NCBI RefSeq assembly: GCF_003255815.1
Contig: NC_037670.1
Coordinates: 69,151,470 to 69,215,469, forward strand
Direction: 5' to 3'
DNA length: 64,000 bases
DNA from: Theropithecus gelada
Taxonomy: Eukaryota; Chordata; Mammalia; Primates; Cercopithecidae
The notes under the pieces are model-generated. The model was not told the DNA's origin. It saw only the letters and a list, made by a program, of their open reading frames with translations, and made no database searches. Within the stretch, counting starts at the first letter, position 1. The number at the start of each line of letters is the position of its first letter. Position numbers and translations under genes: made by a program. This document shows, piece after piece, positions 10,504 to 21,272 of the stretch.

Positions 10504-10800
10504 GGCCTGGTGCGGTGGCTCACACCTATAATCCCAGCACTTTGGGAGGCTGAGGTGGGCGGATTACCTGAGGTTGGGAGTTTGAGACCAGCCTGACCAA
10601 CATGGAGAAACCCCATCTCTACTAAAAATACAAAATTAGCCAGGCATGATGGCGCATGCCTGTAATCCCAGCTACTCAGAAGGCTGAGGCAGCAGAATTG
10701 CTTGAACCCGGGAGGCGGAGGTTGCAGTGAACCGAGATCACACCATTACACTCCAGCCTGGGCAAAAAGAGTGAAACTGTTTCAAAAAAAAAAAAAAAAA
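10504..10800 (+). mobile_element. Alu: Alu, full length
   Basis: Perfect 10-bp target duplication TTGAAGGAAC at 10494-10503 and 10801-10810. Confidence 0.96.
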
Positions 10801-10810
10801 TTGAAGGAAC

Positions 10811-11145
10811 TCTTCCTTCCTCAGAGGAGAGTGCCCAGGAAACCAGGAAAATCTTCCTTGTTTTTGAAAAAGGAAGCAGTGATCTAAAATGCTATTTAAA
10901 ATGTTTACCATAAAAATGATTCAACTATTTGTTTCATCATGTATCTCTCCACCCCTATTGACTTCCTCTGTAATCTGCAGTGGGATTTTTTTATTGAATC
11001 CTTTTATTGACCAGTATTTTATTTTTCTTCTGCAAAATGTGCTAACTCATGCCAATTACCCACAGCTCTAGGACGGCACACCCACTTTTTTTCCCACCAC
11101 CTGGGTGATAGACTTACCAAGAGTCAGGGTAGTGAATGGACTACC
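10811..11145. other. Unclassified sequence
   Basis: No repeat or exon recognised between an Alu and an MLT1 LTR. Confidence 0.4.
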
Positions 11146-12036
11146 CTGAGTGGAATTGCATCCCCCCAAAAAAGATACATTGAAGTCCTAACATTTAGTT
11201 CCTCAGAATGTGACTGTTTGTGGAGATAGGGTTGTTACAGAGGTAATCAAGTTAAAATGAGGTTATTAGGGGAGTCCTATCTAGTATGACTGATGTCCTT
11301 ATGAGAAGAGGAAAGTTGGATGCACAGACGCTGTATTAGTCAGGATTCTCTAGAGGAACAGACCTAATAGGATATATATAGGAGTTTATTAAGGAGTATT
11401 GACTTACATGATTACAAGTTCCCACAATATGTACTATCTGCAAGCTGAGGAGCAAGGAAACCAGTCAGAGTCCCAAAGCTGAAGAAATTGGAGTCCAGTG
11501 TTCCAGGTCAGGAAGCATCCAGCACAGGAGAAAGATGTAGTCTGGGAGGCTAAGCCAGTCTAGTCTTTCCATGTTCCTCTGCCTGCTTTCATTCTGGCTC
11601 CACAGGTGGGTGATTAGATTGTGCTCACCCAGATTGAGGGAGGGTCTCCCTTTTCCAGTCCACTGACTCAAATGTTAATCTCCTTTGGCAACATGCTTAC
11701 AGACATACTCAGGAACAGTACTTTGCATCTTTCAATCTAATCAAGTTGACAATATTAACCGTCACAGACACCCACACAAAGAAAATGGCCACATGAACAC
11801 AGAGAAATGGACTGATGCATCTACAAGTCAAGGAGTGCCAAAGACTGCCAGCAAACAACTTAAAGACAAGGAGAAGTAGCGAAAGAGCCTTCCCCTCCAG
11901 GTTGCAGATGAAATGCAACCCTGCTGACACCTTGATTTCAGACTTCCGGCCTCCAGAGCTGAGACAATACATTTGTGTTGCTTTAAGCCACCTAGTTTGT
12001 GGAACTTTGTTGGGTGGCCCTACAAACTAATGCAGC
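11146..12036 (+). mobile_element. MLT1: MLT1-type solo LTR, interrupted
   Basis: Sense MLT1 LTR in two pieces (11146-11331 and 11767-12036). The first holds GAATTGCATCCCCCC, GAAGTCCTAACATTTAG, CTCAGAATGTGACTG and GTCCTTATGAGAAGAGG. The second holds GACACCTTGATTTCAGAC, CTCCAGAGCTGAGACAATAC and the terminal CTACAAACTAATGCAG. The two halves join exactly once the nested LTR is removed. Confidence 0.88.
11332..11766 (-). mobile_element. MLT2: ERVL/MLT2-type solo LTR nested in MLT1
   Basis: In sense it starts TGTGACGGTTAATATTGTC and ends CCTGACTAATACA, with CAACTTGATTAGATTGAAAG, GGAGATTAACATTTGAGTC and CTTAATAAACTCC (poly(A) signal) in order. The 5-bp target duplication is GACGC/GACAC (11327-11331 and 11767-11771). 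No internal retroviral sequence remains. Confidence 0.8.
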
Positions 12037-12131
12037 CTATGTATGCCAATGCCAGTTATGTTTTTTATTGTAATTATGTGATTTAGGTAAATATATAAGC
12101 TCATGAATTAATTTAAAAAGAAGTTGTTCCT
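12037..12131. other. Short AT-rich unique stretch
   Basis: Nothing recognised. Confidence 0.5.
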
Positions 12132-12151
12132 AAGAAAATTAAGTTGAATGC

Positions 12152-12463
12152 GGCCGGGCGCGGTGGCTCAAGCCTGTAATCCCGGCACTTTGGGAGGCCG
12201 AGACGGGCGGATCACGAGGTCAGGAGATCGAGACTATCCTGGCTAACATGGTGAAACCCCGTCTCTACTAAAAACACAAAAAACTAGCCGGGCGAGGTGG
12301 CGGGCGCCTGTAGTCCCAGCTACTCGGGAGGCTGAGGCAGGAGAATGGCGTAAACCCAGGAGGTGGAAGCTTGCAGTGAGCTGAGATCAGGCCACTGTAC
12401 TCCAGCCTGGGCGACAGAGCGAGACTCCGTCTCAAAAAAACAAAAAAAACCAAAAAAAAAAAA
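12152..12463 (+). mobile_element. AluY: AluY of Old World monkey type
   Basis: CTCAAGCCTG, GACGGGCGGATCACGAGG, CTAGCCGGGCGAGGTGG and GGCGTAAACC mark a young cercopithecid-type AluY. A perfect 20-bp target duplication starting AAGAAAATTAAG lies at 12132-12151 and 12464-12483. Likely absent from the human orthologous site. Confidence 0.95.
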
Positions 12464-12692
12464 AAGAAAATTAAGTTGAATGCTTTGGAAAGACTTGATA
12501 GAAGAGGATCATTTAAAAAACTGCTATTGGATTAGAAGCGGGAAAGCAACTGTAAAATGCTGGAAGGAAAAAATATAAGGTTCTGCACTCAAAGTACTCT
12601 GAAAATATTTTAAAGTTCTCCTTTAAATAAATATTAGAAATCTTTGATGATGCCTGTTGTGAGTCATGCAGAAACGATGATATGAAATTCTA

Positions 12693-12970
12693 GGCCAGGT
12701 GCCGTGGCTCATGCCTGTAATCCCAGGACTTAGTGGGAGGCCGAGACAGATGGATTGCTTGAGTCCAGGAGTTCAAGACCAGCTTGGGCAACATAGCAAG
12801 ACCTTGTCTCTACAAAAAATACAAAAATTAGCCAGGTGTGGTGGTGCATGTCTGTAGTCCCAGCTATTTGGGAGGCTGAGATGGGAGGATAGCTTGAGCC
12901 TGGGAGGTCGAGGCTGCAGTGAGCTGTGATCATGCCACTCCACTCCAGCCTGGGTGACAGAGTGAGAACC
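12693..12970 (+). mobile_element. Alu: Alu (AluJ-like)
   Basis: Older diagnostic bases (GAGTCCAGGAGTTCAAGACC, AACATAGCAAGACC). Its tail has evolved into the adjacent CCCA/CA repeat. Confidence 0.93.
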
Positions 12971-13013
12971 TCTCACCCACCCACCCGCCCACACACACAC
13001 ACACACACACGCG
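12971..13013. repeat. (CCCA)n/(CA)n microsatellite
   Basis: CCCACCCACCCGCC followed by about ten CA units and CGCGCG. Replaces the usual Alu A tail. Confidence 0.9.
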
Positions 13014-13149
13014 CGTGCCAACCTCTCATCATCAGTTACATATTTAAATAAATGCTTTGAATCTATGGAAAAGATTGACAATCAAATATATATTTATGTG
13101 TTTTAGTTTAAATTATGTGAGGTATGTGTGTGTCATTTTTAAAATTTTA

Positions 13150-13281
13150 TTTTAATAAAAAAAATAGAGACAGCGTCTCACTATGTTGCCCAGGTTGGTC
13201 TTGAACTCCTGGGCTCAAGCGGTCTTCTTGCCTCAGCCTCCCAGGGTGCAGGGATTACAGGCATGAGTCACTGCGCTCGGT
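13150..13281 (-). mobile_element. FLAM/AluJ: Alu monomer, antisense
   Basis: A single reversed left monomer (GAGACAGCGTCTCACTATG to ATTACAGGCATGAGTC). Either a free left monomer or a truncated AluJ. Confidence 0.8.
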
Positions 13282-13289
13282 GTGTGTAT

Positions 13290-13604
13290 AATTTTTTTAT
13301 TTTGAGACAGATTCTCACTCTGTTGCCCAGGCTGGAGTGAAATGGCATGACTTCAGCTCACTGCAACCTCTGCCTCCCAGGTTCAAGCAATTCTCTTGCC
13401 TCAGCCTCCTGAGTAGCTGGGACTACAGGTGAACGCCACCACACCCGGCCTTTTTTTTTTTTTTTTTTTTTTTTTTTGTATTTTGGTAGAGATGGGGTTT
13501 CACGTGTTGCCCAGGCTGGTCTCGAACTCCTGAGCTCAGGCAATCCACCCACCTCGGCCTCCTAAAGTGCTAGGATTAGAGGTGTGAGCCACCACGCCTG
13601 GCCC
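13290..13604 (-). mobile_element. Alu: Alu, antisense, with expanded internal T tract
   Basis: Complete reversed dimer. The central A-rich linker has grown to about 27 T (13451-13477). Confidence 0.93.
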
Positions 13605-13754
13605 GTGTAAGAATTTTAAAGTAATTCTTCATTTTGACTTTTGTGGTTAGCTGATCATCTGTGTGCAGACTAAATGAGTAAGAGGGCCTCTATTGTGTTG
13701 TTTTGGGGGTTTCAGAACTAGACATGAGTTTGAAAGTTCGTTCAAGGAGCTGTG

Positions 13755-13880
13755 CATATTATGCACGGTACTAAATTTTTCTAAGTTTCAATTTCCTCAT
13801 TTGTATAAAATGGGAATAATACTTATGACCCACAAGTGTTGTGAAATTAAGTGACACAATGAACTTCAAGGGTCTAGTAG
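13755..13880 (+). mobile_element. MIR: MIR fragment
   Basis: TTTCTAAGTTTCAATTTCC, CATTTGTATAAAATGGGAAT and TTGTGAAATTAAGTGA match the central MIR core in order. Confidence 0.75.
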
Positions 13881-14379
13881 TATTAGAGGTTTTTCCACTT
13901 AAAGTCGGAGAAAACTCAATCTACCATGGCTTAAACAAAAAGGGAATAAATTGATTTGTGACAATAATGAAATTCTAAGGGAGCACTGGCTCCAGACACA
14001 GCTAGTCTAAGTCCTGCAAGTGACGTCCCAGAATCTGCTTTCTCTGTGTGCATCTGTCAACTACTCCTTGTTGGCTCAATCCTTGGACACAATCTCTCTG
14101 GCAAGGTGAGCATAGCAGGCATTTTTTCCCCCCATGTCTTCCTAAGTTCAAATTCGGTGGCAAAGAGTGCCTGCTGAAGCCCCTCTTGGAGCCCTGTAAA
14201 ATGTTATCTTGCGTCCCCTTCTGATATGGTTTGGATCTGTGTTCCCGCCCAAATATCATGTCGAATTGTAATCCCCAGTGTTGGAGGTGGGGCCTGGTAG
14301 GAGGCGATTAGATCATGGGGGCAGATTTTCCTCTTGGTGCTGGTAATGAGATCAGGTCGTTTAAAAGTGTGTGTCACCT

Positions 14380-14398
14380 CCCCCCCCCCCCCCCCCCC
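14380..14398. repeat. Poly(C) run, 19 C
   Basis: An uninterrupted C run inside the MST LTR. It looks like expansion of a short C tract in the LTR; the exact length may be a sequencing estimate. Confidence 0.85.
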
Positions 14399-14493
14399 TT
14401 GCTCCTGCTCTGGTGATGTAAGATGAGTCTGTTAATCCTTCCTCCATGATTATAAGTTTCATGAGGCCTTCCCAGAAGCCAAGCAGATGTCAG

Positions 14494-15611
14494 TGGCAGC
14501 GTCTGCTGCCATCACGCCAGCTGCAGCAGAGGCTGCACACTCCATGGGGCTGGTGGGAGCCTCGCCCCTTCTGAGTTGCGAAGGAAGCTCCCTGGGTCCC
14601 GCTGCAGCTGCTCAAACTGCAGCTGCAGACCCAGGCCTCCAGCTCTACCGAGCAGGCTGGAGCCATGCCCTCCTGGGCAGATGCAGCCTCCCGACCACAA
14701 TTGCAGACTTGGGCCTTCCACTCCAGGGAGCAGGCAGGAGCCGGGACAAACGGGACCCCCACCCCTTCCGAGTTGGTGGGGCAAGAGCTCCTGGGGTACA
14801 GCTGCGGACTCCCTCCCAGGCGCAGGACCCAGGCATCTCTGCACCGTGCATCCCGCACTTAAACCTTAAGTTTAAGTCTAGGAAGAGCCCCCCCAGCCTC
14901 CCTGCAGGCTGGGGGTGTCTGCTTCTGCTGCCTGGCCTCTCTCCTCTCTGGGACCTGCTCTGATCTTGGAGAGGGGGTGGGGCTGAGCCCCAGGGCAGTG
15001 GGAGGCAGACAGATTCCTGGGTGGAAGGGGGCAGGTCCCTGGTAAGTCCCCTCCTTCAGGCCAGGGAGGGTCTGAAGCCTGGTGGCTGGGCTGCCAGTCC
15101 TGCAGACTGGAGTGGGGACTAGGTGCCTCTTCTGGCCGCCCATGTCCATCCATGGACCAATCACCATGCACATCCTCCCCTCTGAGGTCCATAAAAGCCC
15201 TGGGTTCAGCCAGAGGAGGGCAGAGGGTGGGGAATACAGAGAGAGTTGAAAGGAGAGGACGACCAGCTGCAGAGAGGAGCCACCCTCTCTGCTGAGAGCT
15301 TCAGGGACCTGCAGGTATGTCAGGACTACCAGCTGCAGAGAGGAGTGACCCTCTCCAGGGCCCCCTCTCTGCTGAGAACTGAATGCTCCATGGGATGACC
15401 TCCCTACAGAGAGGAGCTGTCCCCTGCCCGTCTCCTCTGAGCTGTTCTAACAGTTAATAAAGCTCGTCTTCATCTTGTTTACCCTTCACTTATCTGCATA
15501 TCTCATTCTTCCTGGATGTAGGACAAGAACTTGGACAAGAACTTGGGCAAAGGTGCCATCGGCCACAGAGGTTTCTCGCCGGGAAATTGACACCCCAAAG
15601 ATCCCATAACA
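14494..15611 (+). mobile_element. Solo LTR, ERV1-type, family unassigned (copy A)
   Basis: A 1118-bp element with TG...CA ends (TGGCAGCGTCTGCTGCC to GATCCCATAACA) and a 4-bp target duplication TCAG/CCAG, the spacing expected of ERV1. The U3 is rich in CAGCTGCAG. A CCAAT box (15157), TATA-like CATAAAA (15190) and poly(A) signal AATAAA (15456) are in promoter order. Imperfect units of about 60 bp containing CAGAGAGGAG repeat three times at 15257-15425. Copy B at 26.7 kb is the same family on the other strand. No internal retroviral genes remain. Confidence 0.85.
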
Positions 15612-15940
15612 CCAGCATCATGCTTCCTGTACAGCCTGTGGAACCATGAGCCAATTAAACCTCTGTTCTTTATAAATTATCCAGTCTCAGGTATTTCTTT
15701 ATAGCAGTGCGGGAGAACAGACTAATACACCTTCATTCTGATTAGGCTACATAACTACCTCCAGGTTAATCAGTGTCCTAGAGGAAAGCATGATTTGATT
15801 TGGAGGGAGTAGGTCTCCACACAAAGCATGTGCACTGGGTGGGGCGAGGGAGTTCTCTCCAGAGAAACTGGAATGGTATTGAGAACAAGGGAAGTGGATT
15901 CTGGGTAGCTAAAAACACTGACTGTTCATACACTAGCTCT

Positions 15941-16098
15941 GAGGGTGATGTCTAGTAAGAAATCAGCATTAGCTGACTCCCTGCAGTGTCTTCCACCCCA
16001 AACCCTTAACTCCAGCTTCCCTTTTGGCTTTAGTGAGAGCACTGCCTTTGTTAGGAGAGATGTTCCTGGCATTCCCCCAACTCTGCTATTCCCTTTGG
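15941..16098. other. Unclassified sequence
   Basis: No repeat or exon recognised between the old host repeat and an Alu. Confidence 0.4.
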
Positions 16099-16433
16099 TT
16101 TTATTTTATTTTATTTTATTTTATTTTATTTTATTTTATTTTATTTTATTTGAGATGGAGTCTTGCTCTGTTGCCCAGGCTGGAGTGCAGTGGCATGATC
16201 TCGGCTCACTGCAACCTCTGCCTCCCAGGTTCAAGCAATTCTCCTGCCTCAGCCTCCCGAGTAGCTGGGGTTACAGGCACCTGCCACCACACTGGGGTAA
16301 TTTTTGTATTTTTAGTAGAGGTGAGGTTTCACCACGTTGGCCAGGCTGGTTTCAAACTCCTGACCTCAGGTGATCTGCCTGCCTTGGCCTCCCAAAGTGC
16401 TAGGATTACAGGCATGAGCCACTACACCCGGCC
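16099..16433 (-). mobile_element. Alu: Alu, antisense, with (TTTTA)n tail
   Basis: Reversed dimer (16151-16433) preceded by about ten TTTTA units (16099-16150) in place of a plain T tract. The target duplication CCCTTTGG lies at about 16091-16098 and 16434-16441. Confidence 0.94.
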
Positions 16434-17183
16434 CCCTTTGGCTTTAAATACTCAGCTGTGAACCCAGCTCATCTGCCAGGCCAGAATGTGGTGAATCTCC
16501 CCGCCTCCAGTCCTGCTCTTCCAACTGCCTGGCGATGTCCTTGGCTATTAGGGCCATTATCAGCCCATCCCTCCCACCCACCACTCCAGTTCAGTTCAGT
16601 GCCTCCTTCAAGTTTCAAAGTTGCCTCTTAGTTTCAGGACATCAAGATGTGGTAAAGTATCAACTTCTTCGTGAATCTATACATTTAATGCTTATCCTTG
16701 TTTTTTTTTTTTTGTCTTTTCGAACTTAAATTTTAATTTTTGTCTAAGCCACATATGGAAACTTAGCCATGTCCTATTGTTTGCATTGGAAAACTTGACT
16801 TCGTCCACTTCTTTAAGTGTTTGTAGTGTAGTAGTTGTCCACCCAGTAAAGTTGGCTGTTCAATACAACACTGCGGTAAAAACAAGGAATCAACCCCAAT
16901 ATCTATTCTCCTGCTTTTGGTTCCCCAAATGTTGGCTGGACACAGGCTGCCCAGAATAGACCATGTTACACAGCCTCCTTTGCAGCAAAATATGGTTATG
17001 AGATTAAGTTCTAATTGAAAGTATGCAAACTGACGTGACTTGTCCAATTTCCAAGGCATTCCCTTAAAAGACAAGAGTGTTCCCTCAACTGCTCACATTT
17101 CCTTCCATTTTGGCTGGAATGTAGATCCAGTGGACACGGTGGCATGCTCTTTAGCCTTTGTGGAAGAGGGCGACACCCTAGAA
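16434..17183. other. Old unclassified repeat-like sequence
   Basis: Positions 16900-17180 (GCCTCCTTTGCAGC, CATTTTGGCTGGAATGTAG) recall widespread ancient mammalian repeats, but no family can be named. The open stretches on both strands carry no motif. Confidence 0.35.
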
Positions 17184-17401
17184 CAGGGAATGGCACATGT
17201 CTTCTATAAAGGGCCAGATGGTAAATATTTTCAGCTTTGTGGGACACTCAGGCTCTGTCACAGCTGCTAACTCTGCTGTTGTAGGGGAAAGCAACCACAG
17301 ACAACATGTAAACAATGGGCATGGCTGTGTTCTAGGAAAACTTTATTTACCAAAACAGGGAGTGGCTGAATTTTCTCTGTAGGCTACAGTTGACCGACCC
17401 C
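17184..17401 (+). mobile_element. MER1: MER1-like hAT-Charlie non-autonomous transposon
   Basis: Starts CAGGGAATGGCACATG and ends GGCTACAGTTGACCGACCCC, a degenerate terminal inverted repeat. In between are TATAAAGGGCCAGATGGTAA, GGCATGGCTGTGTTC and AACTTTATTTACCAAAACAG. The flanking 8-mers CCCTAGAA and ATCTAGAA fit an hAT 8-bp target duplication. The subfamily name is from memory. Confidence 0.75.
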
Positions 17402-17437
17402 AAATCTAGAACACAATAAGGCATATAAAAAAAAGTG

Positions 17438-17745
17438 GGGCCAGGTGCAGTGGCTCACGCCTGTAATCCCGGCGATTTGGGAGGCTGAGGTGGGTCGATC
17501 ATGTGAGACCAGGAGTTGGAAACCAGCCTGGGCAATATGGCGAAACCCTGTCTCTATGAAAAAAATACAAACATTAGCTGGGTGTGGTGGTGCATGCCTC
17601 TAGTTCCAGCTACTTGGGAGACTGAGGCCAGAGGATCACTTGAGCCTGGGAGGTTGAGGTTACAGTGAGCTGAGATTGTTCCACTGCATTCCAGCCTGGG
17701 CAACAGAGTGAGACCGTGTCTCAAAAAAGAAAAAAAGAAAATAAA
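17438..17745 (+). mobile_element. Alu: Alu (AluJ-like)
   Basis: Complete, older dimer with an A-rich tail. Confidence 0.94.
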
Positions 17746-17918
17746 AAGCTTCTGTTCCCAACACTATCAAGGTATGAGGGGTAGGGGAGAGTTAACTGGT
17801 CTTCTATAGAGAGATATCTTTTGTTTAAACCACTGTATTTTGGGGAATCGTTGTTTCAGCAACTGTCTTTTAATAATTTTTATTTTTTTAAATACCATCA
17901 AGCCAGAACCTTCTTACC

Positions 17919-18219
17919 TTTTTTTTTTTTTCTTTTTTGAGACAGAGTCTCACTCTGTCACCCAGGCTGGAGTGTGGTGGCGCAATCTTGGCTCACCACA
18001 ACCTCTGCCTCCCGGTTCAAGTGATTCTCCTGCCTCAGCCTCCCAAGTAGCTGGGATTACAGGTGCCCACCACCACCCCCAGCTAATTTTTGTATGTTCA
18101 GTAGAGACAAGGTTTCACTATGTTGGCCGGGCTGGTCTCAAACTCCTGACCTCAGGTGATCCACCTGCCTTGGCCTCCAAAAGTGCTGGGATTACAAGCT
18201 ATGAGCCCCACACCCAGCC
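17919..18219 (-). mobile_element. Alu: Alu, antisense
   Basis: Complete reversed dimer beginning in a T tract. It forms an inverted pair with the preceding sense Alu about 175 bp away. Confidence 0.94.
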
Positions 18220-18374
18220 TCTTCTTAACTTTTTGGACCACAAAGCTCAGTCCTTCTCTCTCATTCTCTGACTCTGTCCTCACAGGACCCTGTGAGGTTA
18301 TAAACTGGCTGGACTCCTAGAAATTCTCATGGAATCTACATAGCTCTCAGGCCACTCTTCCTGTTTTTTTTCTT

Positions 18375-18865
18375 TTACCAACAGACTTTGCTCAGTGTTT
18401 CTCAGTGTGTTGAAGTCTGGCTTCTACCTCTGTCCTCCAGCGTAACTAAAGATCCCTACTGCCAGCACGGGCTTCCCAGGTGTCACTCCACTTAGCCTCT
18501 CCATTGCATCTGCCATGGTGACCCCCTTCTGCAGCCCCTTCTCCCCATAGCCCCCTTCCTTCCTGCTTTCATGAAGCCCTCCCCCGTTGCGTTCTGCAGC
18601 ACTAACCTATCCTGCCATGTTTCTTCCTCACACATCTCTGCCTAATTCAGCTTAGCCACTTGCATTAGTTATTCTTCCTCTGCCTAGCCCTTCATGTTGA
18701 CAATATGGCCAGTTGCACCCTTGGTTCTCATTCAGTCCCCTCCTGGATTCCCACAAATTCCCCAGGCTTTCATCATACATCATATTCTAATGACTTCTGA
18801 ATGTGTACCTTCAGGCTAGATTGCTCTCTGAAGTTCAAACCTGTATGCCCAACTGCCTATTTTGT
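18375..18865 (+). mobile_element. L2: L2 internal segment
   Basis: Diverged L2 coding strand: GTCTGGCTTCTACCTCTG, CATTGCATCTGCC, GACTTCTGAATGTGTACC, TCTCTGAAGTTCAAACC and CCAACTGCCTATTTTG in the expected order. Non-coding now. Confidence 0.7.
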
Positions 18866-18895
18866 TCCGGGTGATCTTCTAAATCTGTCATTCTT

Positions 18896-19198
18896 GGGCT
18901 TGGCACAGTGGCTCACACCTGTACTCCCAGCATGTTGGAAGGCCAAGGTGGGCTGATCACTTGAGGTCAGGAGTTGGAGACCAGCCTGGCCAACACGGTG
19001 GAACCCTGTCTCTACTAAAAACACAAAATTAGCCAGGTGTGGTGGCACGCACCTGGAATCCCAGCTAGTCAGGAGACTGAAGCAGGAGAATCACTTGAAC
19101 CCTGGCAGTAGAGGTTAGAGTGAGCCAAGATGGTGCCACTGTACGCGAGCCTGGGCAACAGAGTGAGACTGCTTCAAAAAAATAGAATAAAATGAAAT
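18896..19198 (+). mobile_element. Alu: Alu
   Basis: Complete dimer with several substitutions and an AAAT-like tail. Confidence 0.94.
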
Positions 19199-19479
19199 AA
19201 ACCTGTTTTTCTCCTTTTGCTTATTAGTTGGAATTCTTCCATTCAGAAGAATTTTCCCTCATCAGTTATTTGGTTACCCTGAAATATAATATATACAGAA
19301 AATGCAGGTGAATGCTTACTTGTTTTTCCTTATTTACCTATATTCAGAACACTGTGTTGGTGTTCTAACAACCACCAAAAAGAATCAGGAAATGTGTTTT
19401 CTGTAATTATCACTATGAACTCATAGGTTTTCATATAGATTTAATGAATTTTGATTTAAAATAGTCATTATTTATTTTG

Positions 19480-20065
19480 ATTCTCAAATTTGCCTCATAT
19501 TTGGCCAGGTCCAGTTGATGTCTGCATTCTTTTCACGTGATTCCAGTAGTCTTTGATAGCTTTCCTGCTTTCAGATACAACAAGATATTTCAGGCTCATT
19601 TTTCGTATTTCCAATTCCATATCTGGAGATGATAATTTCTTCAAAGAGCCCTGGTTTCTCTTGGAGAGGAATGGTATTAAAGACCACAGTTTGGGCCAGG
19701 TGCGGTGGCTCACACCTGTAATCCCAGCACTTGGGGAGGCCAAGGTGGGTGGATCACGAGGTCAGGAGATCAAGACCATACTGGCTAACACAGTGAAACC
19801 CCATCTCTATTAAAAATACAAAAATGTAGCCGAGCGTGGTCGCGGGCGCCTGTAGTCCCAGCTACTCGGGAGGCTGAGGCAGGAGAATGGTGTGAACTCG
19901 GGAGGCGGAGCTTGCAGTGAGCCAGATCGAGCCCTTGCACTCCAGCCTGGGCGACAGAGTGAGACTTTGTCTCAAAAAAAAAAACAAACAAAAAAGACCA
20001 CAATCCGAGCACTAGGGATATTCATTGCTAATGGGTTATCATTATTTGTAGGACTTTTTGGTAAA
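19480..20065. mobile_element. Ancient interspersed repeat (probably L1 type), split by an Alu
   Basis: Left part GATACAACAAGATATTTCAGG, GAGCCCTGGTTTCTCTTGG and GAATGGTATTAAAGACCAC; right part GAGCACTAGGGATATTCATTG and CAGGGCTAGGATATT. The two read through the Alu. They match a common old mammalian repeat that I remember as L1M-related but cannot confirm. Positions 19199-19480 are AT-rich and unassigned. Confidence 0.5.
19693..19992 (+). mobile_element. AluY: AluY-like
   Basis: CACGAGGTCAGGAGATCAAG and GGAGCTTGCAGTGAG are AluY-type. AAAGACCACA flanks it at 19679-19688 and 19993-20002. Confidence 0.93.
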
Positions 20066-20079
20066 CAGGGCTAGGATAT

Positions 20080-20243
20080 TATTTGTTTGTTTGTTTGAGA
20101 CAGGGTCTTATTCTGTTGTCCAAGCTAGAGTGCAATGGTATGGCCATAGCTCGCTATAATCTCCAACTGCTGGGCTCAAGCAATCCTCCCACCTCTACCT
20201 CCCAAAGTGCTGGGATTACAGGTATGAGCCATCATGCCTGGCC
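20080..20243 (-). mobile_element. FLAM/AluJ: Alu monomer, antisense
   Basis: One reversed left monomer with a (TTTG)n lead at 20080-20095. It ends GAGCCATCATGCCTGGCC. Confidence 0.8.
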
Positions 20244-20591
20244 TGGAAATATTTATTTCTTTGGGAGAGAAAAATAAGTTAATTCTATACTTATTACCAA
20301 TACTTTTAATTCAAAATAAAGACTACTAGGTTTTTATTCTTTGATTTTGTATTTGCATCTCATTTTCTTGTTGTGAAAATATTGGCTCCCAGCAACACTT
20401 CTATAATTATTTTTTGTCTTTTATCCTAATACACACATATACATTAAATGTATGAACTATTATAATAACATCAAAATAATACTACTACTCCAAAGAGAAA
20501 TGTACTGAATTCAATTTATAATTTATTTGCAGATATTTTTGTCATGAGATGTATAGTTAAAATATAGTGCTTTAAAGTCATGATAATCATG
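20244..20591. other. AT-rich unclassified sequence
   Basis: No repeat or exon recognised. Confidence 0.5.
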
Positions 20592-20875
20592 GCCGGGCGC
20601 AGTAGCTCACGCCACCTGCAATCCCAGCACTTTGGGAGGCCGAGGCAGGTGGATCACTTGAAGTCAGGAGTTCGAGACCAGCCTGGTCAACATGGTGAAA
20701 CCCTGTCTCTACTAAAAATAAAAAATTAGCCGGGCGTGGTGGCACTTGGCCTGTAATCCCAGCTACTTGGGAGGCTGAGGCATGAGAATCGCTTGAATCT
20801 GGGAGGTGGAGGTTGCAGTGAGCTGAGATTGAGCCACTCCATTCCCAGCCTGGATGACAGAGTGAGACTGTGTCT

Positions 20876-20913
<38 letters not shown>
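20592..20913 (+). mobile_element. Alu: Alu, first of a tail-to-head pair
   Basis: Complete dimer with a pure poly(A) run of about 36. The outer target duplication AAAGTCATGATAATC recurs after the second Alu (about 21232), so the second inserted into this tail. Confidence 0.94.
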
Positions 20914-20916
<3 letters not shown>

Positions 20917-21230
20917 GGGCGTGGTGGCTCACACCTGTAATCCTAGCATTTTGGGAGGCCAAGGTGGGCAGATTGCCTGAGCTCAGGAGTTTGAGACCAG
21001 CCTGGTCAATATTGTGAAACCCTGTCTCTACTAAAATACAAAAAAAAAAAAATTAGCCAGGCATGGTGGTGGGCGCCTATAGTACCAGCTACTCGAGGGG
21101 CTGAGGCAGGAGAATTCCTTGAACCCGGGAGGCGGAAATTGCAGTGAGTCGAGCTTGAACCATTGCACTCCAGCCTGGGTGACAGAGTGAGACTCTATCT
21201 CAAAAGAAAAAAAAGAAAAGGAAAAAAACC
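20914..21230 (+). mobile_element. Alu: Alu, second of the pair
   Basis: Complete dimer starting immediately after the poly(A) of the first; A-rich tail with AAAG units. Confidence 0.94.
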
Positions 21231-21272
21231 ATAAAGCCATGATAATCTTTCTCCAAGTGTTTATACCACTAC

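Larger units (their letters stand above)
14222..15729 (+). mobile_element. MST: MST/THE1-type MaLR solo LTR, split by another LTR
   Basis: Starts TGATATGGTTTGGATC and ends GAACAGACTAATACA, with AATCCCCAGTGTTGGAGG, CCATGATTATAAGTTTC, GAGCCAATTAAACCTC and TTTCTTTATAGCAGTG in order. A perfect 5-bp target duplication CCTTC lies at 14217-14221 and 15730-15734. The second LTR occupies 14494-15611. Confidence 0.92.
13881..15940. other. Ancient unclassified repeat that hosts the nested LTRs
   Basis: The flanks at 13881-14221 and 15735-15940 read as one continuous old repeat once the LTR insertion is removed (ACCATGGCTTAAACAAAAAG on the left, GATTAGGCTACATAACTACC on the right). I cannot name the family. 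No exon is seen. Confidence 0.4.

Noticed and set aside
14487..15192. Long overlapping open frames on both strands as genes
   Set aside because: They lie wholly inside the GC-rich solo LTR (copy A). The CTGCAG-type composition keeps several frames open without coding.
16024..16461. 145-codon open frame as a gene
   Set aside because: A translation of an antisense Alu and its TTTTA tail (residues such as SPRLECSG, SASRVAG), a hallmark of Alu-derived peptides seen throughout the window.
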